Shown: positions 20,892 through 33,244, numbered from the stretch's first letter. The stretch: 64,000 bases of DNA from Gnetum montanum (GCA_015680685.1 MNCI01015499.1:2056979-2120978), one strand, 5' to 3'. Numbers and translations are program-made. Notes: generated by a model not told the origin, from the letters alone.

Positions 20892-21776
20892 TGATGAGCG
20901 ACAAGGTACCCCTACGCCTAACCATATGAATCACAAAGCATTCACATGTGATTCGGTCGAATTCCATGGACTTTATAGTTTTTGATACACTAGTCTTCTA
21001 GGCAGTGAATCTTTCCCTAAGGTCGTTTGTTGTCTTCCCAATTATAGTTGTGGAGTATAAAGGTATGGTTAAGTGAAATTGGGGCATATGATTTTTATCA
21101 TTTTATATTTTATGTATTTTGGTGCTTTAAAGGGAGAGATAAAGTAATTTAATGACTAATCTAAATTAACTAGCTAACTAATCTCTAACTAATCCTAACA
21201 TAAGCATTCAATCCCACCTTTGGTACATGTCTTGAACTCACGTATCCACTGCTAGGTTATCAAGCGCTACACGACTGGGCACACCAAGCAATAACATTGC
21301 TAGGATTACCAAATGAATACATGTTACGCTTGAAGTGGTCATACTTATGTATTTAATCTATCTAGCTTAACTTGCTTAATTAGCTTAATTACTAGAAAAC
21401 ATTAAATAATAAATTGAAAGTATTAAATGCATAAATAAATATCTAAAAGATCTAGAATGCTACAAGGTTTATCAAGAAGCTTGTCTTTATTATCGTACAT
21501 ACTATCGTGCTCAGGTACAACAATGCTAGAATAAAGATCTATATACTTAATGACTCTTGCTATGGGTATTTGGGAAAAATATTCTAACTTTGAAATAGAC
21601 AAACTGCAAGAGCTCTGCTACTACTATGAATTTGATGCCATAAATGTAGTTGGTGAGCATGTATTTATAGCAAAAAATGGACCCTCCGTTGATAGGGCTA
21701 TGTTGATGTAGCGAACAATGCATCAACGGGGCCATGTCGACAAGGCCTTGTTGACACAACCAACCGTGACCCATCA
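20892..21776 (-). repeat. 5' LTR of X (885 bp)
   Basis: Minus-strand start TGATGGGTCACGG, end CGCTCATCA. It belongs to the same LTR type as element V rather than Y: a TATA box (21662-21669) is preceded by short motifs like TTGATGCA, TCGACATGG and CTACATCAACATAGC. A 22-bp near-palindrome lies at 21735-21756. Confidence 0.85.
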
Positions 21777-22670
21777 TCTAACTAATGGTCTAGATAGTAT
21801 TGTGCTTGGCACTTAATTTTTGGATTTTCTAGATCATTCTTATAGCTCTATTTGTGTGCAACATTAGACTTCTATTAGATTTGCTATATAAGAGCTTACG
21901 TTGTCTTAGAAAAGCATCTGAAACAATTTAATAGTAATGTCTTATAGAAATTTCCTATTTAAGTCCAAAGGATCAAGAAAATATTTGATACCTTGACTTG
22001 CTTGTAATAGCTTCATTTTTTAAAAGTTTATTACCTTGGAATTTCAATCTTGAAATTGTCAAATTTTTCTGCTAGTTCTAGTGTTTGCAATTCTTGACAG
22101 TTGTTAACTAGCCAAACAAAAGCTTGTACTTGTTGTTTATAAAGCATTTTGGTAGTTTAATTTTTTATACTTAAATTGAATTGGAATAGCTTTATTACGA
22201 AGTGTTTCATCATGTTTAATTTATCTTACCTAAATGTTTGACTTTCATACAAATCTGCTTTCTTTTCTTTTCTCTTTCTAAAGCCTTTGAATCTTGCTAT
22301 ATTTCTAGTTTTCTTATGGAATTTTCTCTCTGGGGAAAATTAGAAGTAGATTGGTAGAATTGTGCTAAAAAATTTTTTGTGAAATTTTATGTGTTTCTAG
22401 TAGTACACTATAGGGATTATATAGACCAAGTAATTTGAAAAATAGGAATCTTTAAGAACTCAGAGTATTTGACAAAGCTAGCTAAATTTCTTTTATGAAG
22501 TCCAATTATAGTTTCATACACAAACTAAAGCATTTCAACATTTATAACAGTAAACACATACTCATGTTTAGTTTGTTTCATAACCATTGAGTTTATTTGG
22601 AGGTATTTGGGCCTTGGTGTTGCTAGAAGACTAGCAATCACCTAAACCCAAGTTTTAAGAAACACCTTCA
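21777..22670 (+). repeat. Partial LTR of family E (E1), U5 side
   Basis: No gene. From about 21850 it aligns with the reverse complement of 59886-60500 (for example TCTCTGGGGAAAATTAGAAG and GGAGGTATNTGGGCCTTGG). It ends near CACCTTCA at 22670 by that comparison. The left part is missing at the X boundary, so X probably inserted into this LTR. Confidence 0.7.
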
Positions 22671-23400
22671 TTTCCCATGACCCGAAAGTCATAAGACCAA
22701 AGGAAAAATGTTGGTAGTCCTAAACGATAATCAAGAACTACATTAGAGGGAAGTTGGTTTATCCTAAGCTACTTAGCCTCCATGATGTAATCACCTTCAC
22801 TAAACACATTGAGAAGGTGGTCATTCAACATAATGATCCAGAGTGGATCAAGTTCATAAATTAGGTGAACAAAATAGTAGGGAAGGATAAGTCCATCTAA
22901 GATCATGGTCAAATAGTAGCTTTGATGAACCAAACTGTGATAAGTTCATCATCAAGTGGTGGAAGCAATGGAGGCAATGGTAGAAGCAATAAAGCGGGTC
23001 CTAATGTGAAGCCCAATGGTGATGGAAAAAAACATTTAACAATGAAGGGCAACCAAGATGGCCATAAAAGGACTAATCCAAGTATCACAAATTTTTAATG
23101 ATGTACAAGTAACTATACAACATGTTTATGAAGAATGACCATGGAACGACTAAACTGGTTTCAAAACAAATGAAGACATGATTCAAAAGGCTTTAAACTT
23201 TGACCATTAATTCTTTCCAATGGATGGAAAGAGAGGCACCTCTTCCTAAGTGGTACAATCCCAACAAGTTTTGCTAATATCATGAAGTTTGAGGTCATTA
23301 TACTGAGGATTGTAACATCTTTAAAGATGATGTTCAAGCATTGGTAGAAAAATGAACAATCGTGTTTAATACTCCCATTCATCCTAGTAACCAAAACATG
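22671..23400 (+). pseudogene. E1 gag fragment with zinc knuckle
   Basis: Right after the LTR lies a decayed gag. The clear piece, at 23250-23360, reads WYNPNKFC, YHEV, GHYTEDCNIFKDDVQALVEK with stops between. The pattern C-x2-H-x4-GH-x4-C followed by LK..I..L is the nucleocapsid knuckle of Tat/Ogre-like gag proteins. The distance from LTR to knuckle (about 600 bp) is too short for a full gag, so much has been lost. Confidence 0.6.
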
Positions 23401-23812
23401 AAAAGAAAATAAAACATGAACTTAAACCTTCCATCTAGAACCCAAAGAAAATTAAACATGAACTTCCTTTGTTGTCCAAATGGATTCCTCCTATTATCAA
23501 TGTTCCTCACCCTCTCATTCTAACCCAATCTTTCTTAGAATGATGCCAATACTCCCATTTCCCAAAACATATGAAGGGCTCCATTAGTCATTGACATGAC
23601 TTCTTACTATGATGAAGTTCCCATGCCAGCTCAGCATACTTTCTCTTATTTTCCCTTTCCTCTAAGAAATAGAGTTTCCACACCTACTCACACTTTGTTT
23701 ATTATCCTCTATCTTTCCCTATGTTATGCATCCATCATATCAATTTTTCTCTTCATCTATCCTCTATTTATTATCCTCTATCAAAATACTCATAAGAGCC
23801 TAAAAGGAGCTA

Positions 23813-24660
23813 GTGACTAATGGTAAGGGGAAAGAGAAAGAGCTAGCTAGTAAGCCAAACAAAAAGAAAGTTTTATTCCAAGGTGCATCAAATGCAAATA
23901 CTCATGCTATAGTTATCATCGCAAATGCACCACCCATATTTGATACTATTCCTCCTACATTAACTCCCAAGAATCCAACCTTTAGAAATAAAGCTATATG
24001 TTAAATTATTGTTTCCATGAAGTTAAAAGGGATAAACCTTTCCCTTTTTGACCTCATTTCCACTTCAAAAGAGCATCGTTTAGTATTGGAAGACCTACTA
24101 AATTCCATCACAGTCCCTTTAGATATTCAACCTCATGTCTATGCAATCTCATCGATGCTCAATACTCCATGTTATGAGGCTAACTATTTGGTCTTTCAAG
24201 GGGAGAACATCAAAATACATCCTATGATAGGTGCCATGCACCAACTTCTAATTTATTGCCATACGAATTAGAGACATTATGCCACTATCTTAGTGCACGT
24301 GGATGATGGAGCTAGAACCAATGTCATTTCATGGGCAGTCATTGAGCATCTTGACCTTGCAAAATAGATAACATACTTTAATTACAACTCTTTGGTTTCA
24401 TATAATGATGCTAGAGTAGAAATTCTAGGAGCAATAAAGTTGCCTTTTGTGATAAGAAGTATGATTGCATCCAAGGTTATATATTTATTATCATTAGAGA
24501 TTCATCTAGAGATAATGTTATTTTAAGAAGACCTTGATTAACATACCACCATGTTGTTTCATCACCCTTGCATTAAGAAATATACTACCCTTATAAGGAT
24601 AGAGAAATTGTTGATATTAAATTCCCAACCATCTCATGATTGGATGCTTTAGAAAAGACT
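23813..24660 (+). pseudogene. E1 protease region (Tat-like, decayed)
   Basis: One frame holds KGKEKELASKPNKKKVLFQG, then MKLKGINLSLFDLISTSKEH, NYLVFQGENIK, ILVHVDDGARTNVISWAVIE and NDARVEILGAIKLPF. The DDGA segment aligns with the active-site box VDNGSALN of Tat-type proteases, and the following piece with YD...REV.G.I.LP. Several stops interrupt it. The sequence after 24660 has no RT. Confidence 0.55.
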
Positions 24661-25649
24661 AGTTTAGAGTCTTAACCAACTCTTATTGGTCAAATGCCTT
24701 CAACAAAAATAAAATAAAATAAAATGGAATAGAATAGAATAGAAAAGAAAAGAAAAATAAGATATCGTTGAATCTATTAAGAGTGTAAAGGTTCGCATTA
24801 GGTTCGATGTTAGGAAATCTATCGCTAAGGTATCACAGTGTTAATTCTTTTTACCCTGCTTCATTATTTTATCTTTGTTTATTTTTCATATTTGCATATG
24901 TTTCTTAGTATGAAATTAGTTTTAGCTCCTTTACCTAAATTCAATTATTTCACTTTGTTATTTTTAATCATGCTTACTTGCTTGTTTAGCATAGTATTTA
25001 CTCTTCTTTATATTACATTGTTATAACATGTCTCATTTGGCATTTGCTTCATATTCTTCTTTAAAAAACTGAAAAGTTACAAACAAAGAAAATAAAAAAA
25101 AGAATTATAAAGATAAAAAACTTAAAAAGAATCATAAATGTATAGAATTGAAAAGCCATAAAAATCACAACTCTACACTATTGTCCTTGTAACATAGCTA
25201 ATAATCTATACAATGACCATCAAATCATGTCCCATCAATAATAGTCCATAACATCATGGGAAATACAAAAGTCTATAAAGATAAAATCTAGCTCTAACAA
25301 ATATTGATACAATTCATCAATTAATCTTGGTCACTTGTAATCCCAGCATGAGAAGGGAGGATCTTCCCCACCATTGTTACATCATCTGCATCTTTTTCTC
25401 AATTGCTAAAGCCTCATGGAGCATTTGCACCTATAAAATCAAAATTAAAAAAAAAATGCTAAAAACATAAAAGCCCATAAAAATGCTAACTACAATGAAG
25501 AGTAAAAGAAAAATCAAAAAATAACTAATGATAAAAGAAAAATATTAAGACTAATAAAAATAATACAAATATCAAACTAAATTAAATATCTCTCTTTCCT
25601 ATAAATGCACTGATAGGTCCTACTTCACCTCTACCATCCCTTACCATAG
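24661..25649. other. AT-rich, low-complexity stretch with an exon-like minus-strand piece
   Basis: It holds AAAAT/AGAAT runs at 24710-24760 and long AT-rich stretches with chance open frames. On the minus strand, at about 25330-25440, a pyrimidine tract and TTTTATAG precede QMLHEALAIEKKMQMM, which looks like a short helical exon. It may be the far end of the locus seen at 31.4 and 56-59 kb. Confidence 0.35.
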
Positions 25650-26548
25650 TGATGAACAATGTTTTGCCTAGCTTCAATATTGGACCCTTGATATTGGATA
25701 CTTGATATCAGGCCCCAAGATGTGATGTCAAATATTCGATATTGCGAGGTATGTGTCAGCCTATTCGATATTGCGGGGTATTTGTCAGCCTATAAATATT
25801 CGATATGGGCACATAGTTTCCATATAGTTTTTGTCATAGCATAGTATAGCTCTTAAAATTTGTTTTTTCCAGAGTTAGAATATTTTCCAAAGTGCCCACA
25901 ATAGGAGTCATTGAGTGTATAGATCTTTATTCGAACATTGTTGTACTTGAGCATGGTAGTGTGTGCAGTAATAAAGATGAGCTTTTTGATCAAACCTTGT
26001 AGCACCTTAGCTAGCTTAAATACCATATTTGTGCATCTAATGTTTTATGCAATTTCCTTTAATGATCTTAAGTAATTAAGCTAAGTAAGCTAGTTGGATT
26101 AAATAGAAGTTAATTAAGAAGATAAGTACAGCTGCTTCCAGCATGTGTATGACTCTTGATAATCCAAACAACACTTAACGTTTGGTAACCCAGTAGCGTT
26201 ATAAATATTTAAGATGTGCACAAAAAGTGGGATTGGATACTAATGTTAGGATAGTGAGTTATTAATTAGAAATTAGATTAGTTAAATTGGTTCACAAATT
26301 AAGTTTCAACTTATTCTTAATTGTAGATAAAGAAAATGTAAAATAATAAAATTCATATGCCTCAATTACACTTAACCATACAATTAAAGCTCCACAAGTG
26401 TAGTTGAGAAGACAACGATTATCACGATTAGAATTCATGTCATGGAACTAGTGTACTTAGGAGCTTAAGGTCTTTAAAATTCAACTAGATCGCACATGAA
26501 CACTTGTAATTTGTATGGTTGGGTGTAGGGGTACTTCACTACTCATCA
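25650..26548 (+). repeat. 5' LTR of element U (899 bp)
   Basis: Start TGATGAACAATG, end CACTACTCATCA. A TATA box lies at 25791-25798. Upstream, a 29-bp unit is present twice (25733 and 25762) and carries ATTCGATATTGCG. The R/U5 region (GAGTTAGAATATTTTCC, GCCCACAATAGGAG, AATAAAGATGAG) aligns with the LTRs of X, Y, Z and V. Confidence 0.8.
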
Positions 26549-26570
26549 TTGGTGTCGTTGCCAGGGACCT
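26549..26570 (+). promoter_or_regulatory. Primer binding site of U (tRNA-Asp type)
   Basis: TTGGTGTCGTTGCCAGGGAC follows the LTR end directly and resembles the complement of the tRNA-Asp 3' end. Confidence 0.75.
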
Positions 26571-26708
26571 TTTGTTTATCACATGCACTATCTAGGATTT
26601 AGTGAAAATTATTCAAAATTGTTGGAAAAAACCCTAGAGTCATATCATACTTTAAAATAACTATAATAATTTTAAAAAGCACACTACATTTTTATTTTCT
26701 AACATAAG

Positions 26709-27216
26709 ATGTCTTCTTCTCACAGGAGTGATTCTCCACCTAAGTTTGATGGAGTACATTAGCAGGTGCTCCAACAATATAGAGTGGTATATGCTCATCC
26801 TGATGAGTATGTACCCAATTTCACCTTCATCCTACACCAGGATGAACTACTACAATGGTGTGACATGGATAACAACATCATGTTGCTACTCAATTGATCC
26901 ATTCTTGTGATGCTCCACCAAACTCTTATAAGATTGGGTCTCCAGGGACTTCATGCTGAGTACGTTGTGTAGGATAGTAACATTAGGGATTATCATCCCA
27001 CTGAGGCATAATGTCTAAGGGATCGATAGCTAGAATAATGCTATGAATCTACAAATGGAAAGTGGTCCAATGATTTCCAATACCTATTGTACCAAAAATA
27101 TGGTGGAGAACCCTTCTCTGGGGGTTTTCCATTCAACAAAACTCCTTTCTTTAACTTTGGTGAAGGAGGTTAAAACGAAAACCTACAATCCATGATATAT
27201 AATTTGGGTTTTGGAA
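26709..27216 (+). pseudogene. Element U gag, N-terminal part only
   Basis: ATG at 26709 (MSSSHRSDSPPKFDGV), then a stop and the shared N-terminal block VVYAHPDEYVPNFTFILHQD and LIRLGLQGLHAEYVV, ending in FNKTPFFNFGEGG and SMIYNLGFGN. At about 27216 the sequence switches without transition into the LTR of Z, so the rest of U has been lost. Confidence 0.8.
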
Positions 27217-27940
27217 ATGGCCCGCCGCAATGTCTATAAATAAGAGGTGGCTTTCCCTGTTTTAGTCACTTAGACTTAGACTTAGACCGTAGCCAAACTA
27301 TAGCAGTTTTACCATTCCAGAGTTAGAATAATTTCCATGTGCCCGCAGTAGGAGTCTTGAAGTGAACGGATCTTTATTCAAGCAAATTGTACCTGAGCAC
27401 ACATTTGTGTACGTCAATAAAGATGAACTTTTTGATAAACCTTGTAGCATATGGACTAAGCTAAATAGGATTTAATTATTGTTAAATGTTTAAATGCTTT
27501 CCTAGATAATCAATCTCTCTCAACCCTTGACTCTCCTAGTTTAGTGCATTCAGTATGACCGCTTTGAGCACGTGTGTAACACTTGGTAACCTAGTAACGA
27601 GCAGCGTTTGGTAATCCCAGTAGCAAGTGGGAATGGATACTGGTGCTAGGATAATTAGAACTTAGTTAGTGAATAGTTAATGAAAGTTATTCATTTGGTC
27701 TCTTCACCTTTCCCTATTAGCATAAGACATTAAAAAGATAAAAGATATAAAAATCATACACCTCAGGCTTACTTAACCATACAACCATGACAATACAAGT
27801 AAGTTTGGGAAGACAATTATTGATTAACCTTAAGTGTTCCATTAAGGCACGTAAGCACTTAGTTCTTGGAGTTCGACTGGATCACATGTGAGATGCTCAT
27901 ATTCGTATGGTTGAGTGTAGGGGTACCTAACCACTCATCA
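27217..27940 (+). repeat. Truncated 5' LTR of element Z
   Basis: It aligns with the Y LTR from TGGCCCGCC onward and ends CCACTCATCA. The outermost 70 or so bases, with the TGATGAGC end and the palindromes, are missing. TATA box at 27235-27242. Many stretches equal the Y LTR, for example GTAGCCAAACTATAGCAG. Confidence 0.85.
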
Positions 27941-27964
27941 TTGGCACTGTTGTCGGTGACTTAG
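27941..27964 (+). promoter_or_regulatory. Primer binding site of Z (tRNA-Asp type)
   Basis: TTGGCACTGTTGTCGGTGAC follows the LTR end, a decayed form of the site in Y. Confidence 0.7.
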
Positions 27965-28086
27965 TTGTTTGTGTGCTATGTAGAACATAGGAGATCATGC
28001 ATATTGTTGGTACACTAGAACAAACCCTTAGTGTTGATCAAAAGAAAAATAAGATAACAGTAAATAGCACACTGAACAAGACAAAA

Positions 28087-30460
28087 ATGTCTTCTTCTTT
28101 GCACAAAAGCATTTCACTGCCTAGGACCAACACAAGAGATAGTCGGTGGCATAACACACGTAACCAGGATCCACCAGTTCCTCAACAATTTCATGTGGTA
28201 TATATTCATCATGATGAATATGTACCTAACTTTACCTTTATTCTCCATCAAGATGAACAACTGCATTGGAGAAACTTGGAGGGTAACATAGTGTTGCCTC
28301 TAGACCGAGTAGTCCCCAACATGCTCTTTCGTGCTCTTGCACGAATAGGCATGTCACAATTGTACGTAGAGTATGTTGCATGCGACCATGACACAAGGGA
28401 CTACCATCCCATAGAAGCGCAATGTCAAAGGAACTTGCAACAGGAGAGATATCACACATATTTGAAGGGTAAATGGCCCCATAAAGTCCCGCACATTTTA
28501 AGTGAAGTTGGAGATGGTGAAATGGTTCCAACAAGTTCCCCCTCAAATAATGTTCCCCCTCCTAATGATGGTGAGGAGGTGGAATATTAGAACCTTCACT
28601 CCATAGTTTACAACCTTGGTTATGATCCCCACGAACACCAAGTGTTCAACGAGGGAACACAAACACATGATAAGGATAGGTAGTCTGATCATAATCACGA
28701 TTGGGGCCAAGACCACCGAAGAGAAGGTAGGAAACATCATCATGGTGATGGTTCTCCTTCTTCTTCACCTTCATCATCACATTCACCCTCTCCTTTTGTA
28801 TCATGACATAGTCATAAAGAGCCTAACCATGAGGATGAAGGTAAATAGAGTGAGAAACCTTGACGTGAGAGTCGAGAGTGAGGATGAGGGCACTCTAGAG
28901 AATCACAGCATGGAAGAAGGGAAAGTAGGGAACCGCGTAGACATCACAGACGCTATGAAAGAAATGACCATGAAGAACCCCTACTTGCAACTTGAAACAT
29001 GTTAGACATCATGGAGGCCGTAAGAATTCCCACAAGGCACCAATAAGATAGAAGGATCAAGAGGTTAGACATGAATAATATCCCATGACTTGAGGGGGAT
29101 ACAACACTGATCCTCAGAACCACTTACAAGCATTTCACGATGCATGTGTCTTACAGAACATCAAGAATGAATGGAAAAAGCTAAAGTTGTTCCCAAGGAC
29201 ATTGGTAAAAGAAGCAAAAAGTTGGTACCAATCCTTAGAACTGGAATCCATTCGAAGGTGGAGTACGATGCTAGAACTGTTTAATGATAAGTATCAAAAG
29301 TACTCTTTGGTGTCCATCTCGTAAATGGACTTAGGCATGAAATAAGGAGAAGCCTTGGAACATATGCACAAGGGAGAGTATCAGAGCTTAGGTCCCATAA
29401 GGTTCATAGATTGCTAGAGCAAGTAGCTACAGAAGAAAGGGAGCTACATTAGAGAGAAAGTGCGGAAGAGTACAACCGAGATCCTTCCCTTCAAAAAAGG
29501 GGAGTAAGATTCTGTGAGGAGGAGGAAGAGTCACCACTCAAAGAGATGGTGAATAGGAAAACCTTGCCACTCCAAAATTTAACCACAGAAGTGTCAGCGA
29601 AGGTAGACCAAATGTGGGACTCCTTAGATAGTAGATTTGAAACCGTTCTCAAAATCGTAGAGGAGTCTAAGGAGCAAGGTAGTGACTATGACAAAAAGAA
29701 AAAGAGGGATTTGGACCATGCACGTAACAAAGGAAAGGGTAAAATGGCCATCACCGAAGAGGTTATGGATTCTGATATGGACAATGATGGTGAATGTGAG
29801 ATATGCCAGTATGATCATCCTAAGGAATGTTGCCCAGTAATCTCACATCTGCAAGAGTTTGGGGTGTGTGCACTTAACCCATGACTTAACAAATGGCAAG
29901 CACCCTGATGGTTACCTTATCCCCAAGGTAACCTAAGGTAGTTCCACCAACCATTAACGTATTATCTAAGTGGAACTCTGCCACAACCTATTGAGCAACA
30001 CCAGTAGTGGAAATACCCACAGTCACGGGGGGTGCCACCGCCAAGGCAACAATACCCTTACTAGCAACCGGATCCATATGGCTATTATGTGCAGTAGCCA
30101 ATCTCTCCACGTGACTCTGTTGGTCACATGACACCACAACATCACTACCAAGCTCGAGAGTATTATAGGACTTCTTCTGGGAGAGACAACCCACAAACGT
30201 ACCATCCTCCAAACCCATCTGCAACTCTCACACCAATAGCTCCATTACCACCCGCTCCAGCGATGCAAGGGGAACTCCTCACTCAACCCCAACAATGCAC
30301 TGCTACGAGAGCTATGAACCTTCAACCTGCTACTGGTTCTAACAACCTTATGCAGAAAAGATCTTTCTTCAGAACCAAGAATCCAACCAAGCCCTCACCA
30401 TCACAAGCAGTTGAACATCTGAACACCTCGCTATCAAGTAAGGCTTCGGGGCCTCCTTCA
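28087..30460 (+). pseudogene. Element Z gag
   Basis: ATG at 28087 (MSSSLHKSISLPRTN) opens a frame to 28590 with the N-terminal block VVYIHHDEYVPNFTFILHQD, EGNIVLP and MSQLYVEYVACDHDTRDY. A His/Asp/Ser-rich linker follows, then a capsid-like part near 29090-29320 (HLQAFHDACVLQNIKNEWKK, AKSWYQSLELESI), then VNRKTLPLQNLTTEVSAKVD at 29546 and the zinc knuckle CEICQYDHPKECC at 29795-29833. The Pro/Tyr/Gln-rich tail runs to about 30460. Identity with Y gag is high by eye (one 60-residue stretch differs at about six positions). Stops and shifts are present throughout. Confidence 0.85.
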
Positions 30461-30479
30461 ACCCAAAAATTGAGCTTAA

Positions 30480-31291
30480 CGCACATGGTTATATTAACAC
30501 ATGCCGTTACTAACTGGATTAAGGTGGGCCACCTTCCCAGGGAATTCTCTGATCTTGGAAGTCCTCTAATTTATCTCCAAGTTGCTAAGAATGAACCATG
30601 TAAAGCTCTTCTAGACTTAGGTTTTGGAGTCAACCTAATATCACAAGAGATGTATAAAGCCTGGAACCTGCCTCCCTATAGGAAGAGTAACATTTGACTA
30701 GAGTTGGCTGACCAGTCCATCACTGTCCCCTTGGGACTGGTGGAGGACATCGTTACCAATGTATGTGGGTGGTCATATCTAGCTGATTTCCTAGTGATAC
30801 AAGTAAAAAATGGTAAGGGTGACTTCCCAATAATAATGGGAAGAGCATGGCTAAGTACTATAGATGCACGTCTAGGAATTCGCAATCTTTCCCTGGAAAT
30901 ATCCAAGAAGAACACTTTTGGAAAGATCGAGAAGAAGAAAGTTCCAAGCATCGCATATAGTGACACGGGGTGCCATTGCGTATAGAAATCATGGGTTATG
31001 CAAAGTTTAGCATTGCCTGCATGCAATTAGTGTGCAAAAGACATTAATATAAAAAAGTTCTTGTATGCAGCAGCCACACGACAAGGAGACACCCAGTGGC
31101 TGATGGTTGATCAAGAGAGCAACTCACTAACATGCATGGAAGTAACTAAGGGAATAACTAGTGCTTACATTGAAAGCATAGACACACTGGAGAAAGTTTG
31201 TTGCCAACTTCCAAGCTTTAACCTTGAAAAAATCAATTGGGGGAAGTTGGAAATTCCTGAGAGATTTAAACAAGAGCCTCTCAATTCCTGA
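30480..31291 (+). pseudogene. Element Z aspartic protease region
   Basis: It reads THMVILTHAVTNWIKVGHLP, PLIYLQVAKNEPCKALLDLG (active site DSG changed to DLG), MADQSITVPLGLVEDIVTNV, DFPIIMGRAWLSTIDARLGI, then the tail with CNxCAKDINIKKF. It ends at LEIPERFKQEPLNS and a TGA at 31291. In V the equivalent of this point leads on to RT; here the element sequence stops a few bases later. Confidence 0.8.
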
Positions 31292-31525
31292 AAAATTACA
31301 TACATATGTAAAATTCATACATAAAATCCAATAATAAAACTAATCCAATAATAAAACTAACTTATCTTTTCCTCTGATAGCCTTTAACCTCTTTGTTATA
31401 CTATCCACCATGCCTTTCAACAATTCTTCCTTGTCAATGTTTTCCCATACCAACTTCAAGTTATCGATACAAAAAAAAAAAAGAAAAAATAAAGAAAGAA
31501 AGAATAAAAGAATAAAGTAAAGTAA
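31292..31525 (-). pseudogene. Exon-like remnant of the unidentified minus-strand locus
   Basis: Minus strand, about 31470-31360: a long pyrimidine tract, an AG, then LVWENIDKEELLKGMVDSIT and KRLKAIRGK in an open frame. It is predicted to be helical and charged. It joins across the W insertion to the sequence at 56175 (target duplication AGTAA at 31521-31525), so it belongs with the exon-like pieces at 56.5-58.8 kb. Confidence 0.45.
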
Positions 31526-31711
31526 TATAAAAATCCATATTTTTGGACATCCTTAGCATGCATGATTTTTGTTTAAAATGGTATCCTTGTACTTGTATGT
31601 TTATATGTTTGGTTGCTTCAATATATTTTATGTATTATGTTGATGATGTTAATGATGATCCTTGTGATTTTTCAAATTTTTGGTTAATGTTATGTCATTC
31701 TTAATATTTAA

Positions 31712-31751
31712 TCACACACACACACACATGTATATATATATATATATATAA
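31712..31751. repeat. CA/TA microsatellite
   Basis: About eight CA units, then TG, then about ten TA units. The same position in the 3' LTR (near 52501) has no such expansion. Confidence 0.9.
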
Positions 31752-33244
31752 TCATTTATTATCATCTAGCATGTGTGCACTAATCCTATTATTGAGTATG
31801 GTAGGATCTCATGAGATTTGGTTGGGAGCATGACATGGATATAATTAATGGTTTGCTTAATTAATATTAATAATTTATTCTAAGTGTGCATGGTATAACA
31901 AATAGATAGGTGTTTTTTGATTTATTATATTCACATGTGTGTTTTAAATATTAATTATATTTAGTTTTGTTTTATTTATCAAGAGGTTTTGGACTACATT
32001 TTAGAATTGTAAGATCTTATGGTCTTTTCTCTTTCATGATTTTGGTATGGGTGGGAGTTAAGTGAGAGAGAGAGAAAGTTATGGTAAATATGGAAAAGAA
32101 TCATGATAATATTCTTTTAGTTTTGTGGAAGTTTGAGCAATTGGTGTTTTCTTCTGTTCCATGGTTTCTAGTTGATCTCCATTAAAACTTCCATGGTTCA
32201 ATTCTTTCACACACTTTGATGATTTGGAAAGGTTTTGGGAGATTGAAGCTAGGAAGTGTTGTGTAATTTTATATTTGGTTGTACAAATTGCTTGAATATT
32301 TTGGCTTTCATTTCTCCATTTGTAGTATTCTTCATTTAGATTAAGAGGTAAGTTATCTTGGATTCTTTCCCATTTACAATTATAGGTTTTGTGCACATCC
32401 ATGAGATGGGTTTTGTTTATTATTTTTTGTATGCCTTTAAAACTATTTGCAGATTAATGGGTTTTATTTTGCATGAATAGAATATTTTTTGGATGAATGC
32501 TTGCATGCCTAATTCTTAACAAATTGTATTATTGTTTTCGCTGATTTTGGAACTAGGGTTTTAAAAGATTTTCATTAGCAAAGTAGATAGTTCATAGAAA
32601 AATGTTTGTATCTCTTACTTATGTTTGATTTAGAATTATTGCTATAGGTTTCTAGAATCTTCTCAAAGTGTTATATAGTTTAAAAAAATAATCATTGAAA
32701 AATTTATAGTATATTTTAGGTTATATGTCATTCTTTCCAACATATCTAAAATCATAGGAATTTCCATGACATGGATTAACGAGGCTATATCTCACACTTG
32801 GCTGAGGTTAAAATTCTAGAAATTTATTTGAACATATTTCTATATGTTACCTTCCATATCCCATTGGAAGTACTTAAAAATGTTGTGTTCTAAGAAACTT
32901 ATGAATTTTTGTTCTACACTATTTAGAATTTTACTATTTTTGATTATGCTTAATTAAAATCCCATATCTCCTACATGGTATCAAATAATTCTTTAAAAGT
33001 TTACATGCTAATACATTTCTCTTTTATCTTTTCAACTATTCTAGAATTAATAAAAAATAAATTTTAAGCATAGAGTTATGATTTTTCTCTCTATGCTATC
33101 CCTAATTTTACTATTTTTGATTATGGCTAATTAAAATTCCATATCTCCTACATTGTATTAAATAATCCTTTGAAGCTCTATGTGATAATATGTTTCCTTT
33201 TTATCTTTTCAACCATTTTAGAATCACTGAAAAATAATGTTTCA

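Larger units (their letters stand above)
6280..21776 (-). mobile_element. Element X: Athila-like Ty3/gypsy element, split by element Y
   Basis: On the minus strand the order is 5' LTR (20892-21776), tRNA-Asp-type primer site, gag (start at 20740), then after the Y insertion the rest of gag, protease, RT, RNase H and integrase down to about 6300. The gag sequence on both sides of Y joins without loss: the same stretch is uninterrupted in element V near 35450-35540. Element T interrupts it just past the integrase, so the 3' region and 3' LTR lie left of the window if they exist. The outer end lies within an E-family LTR. Confidence 0.85.

Noticed and set aside
31712-31751. CA/TA run as a possible regulatory element
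   Set aside because: It is a simple microsatellite present only in one LTR of W, best explained by slippage.
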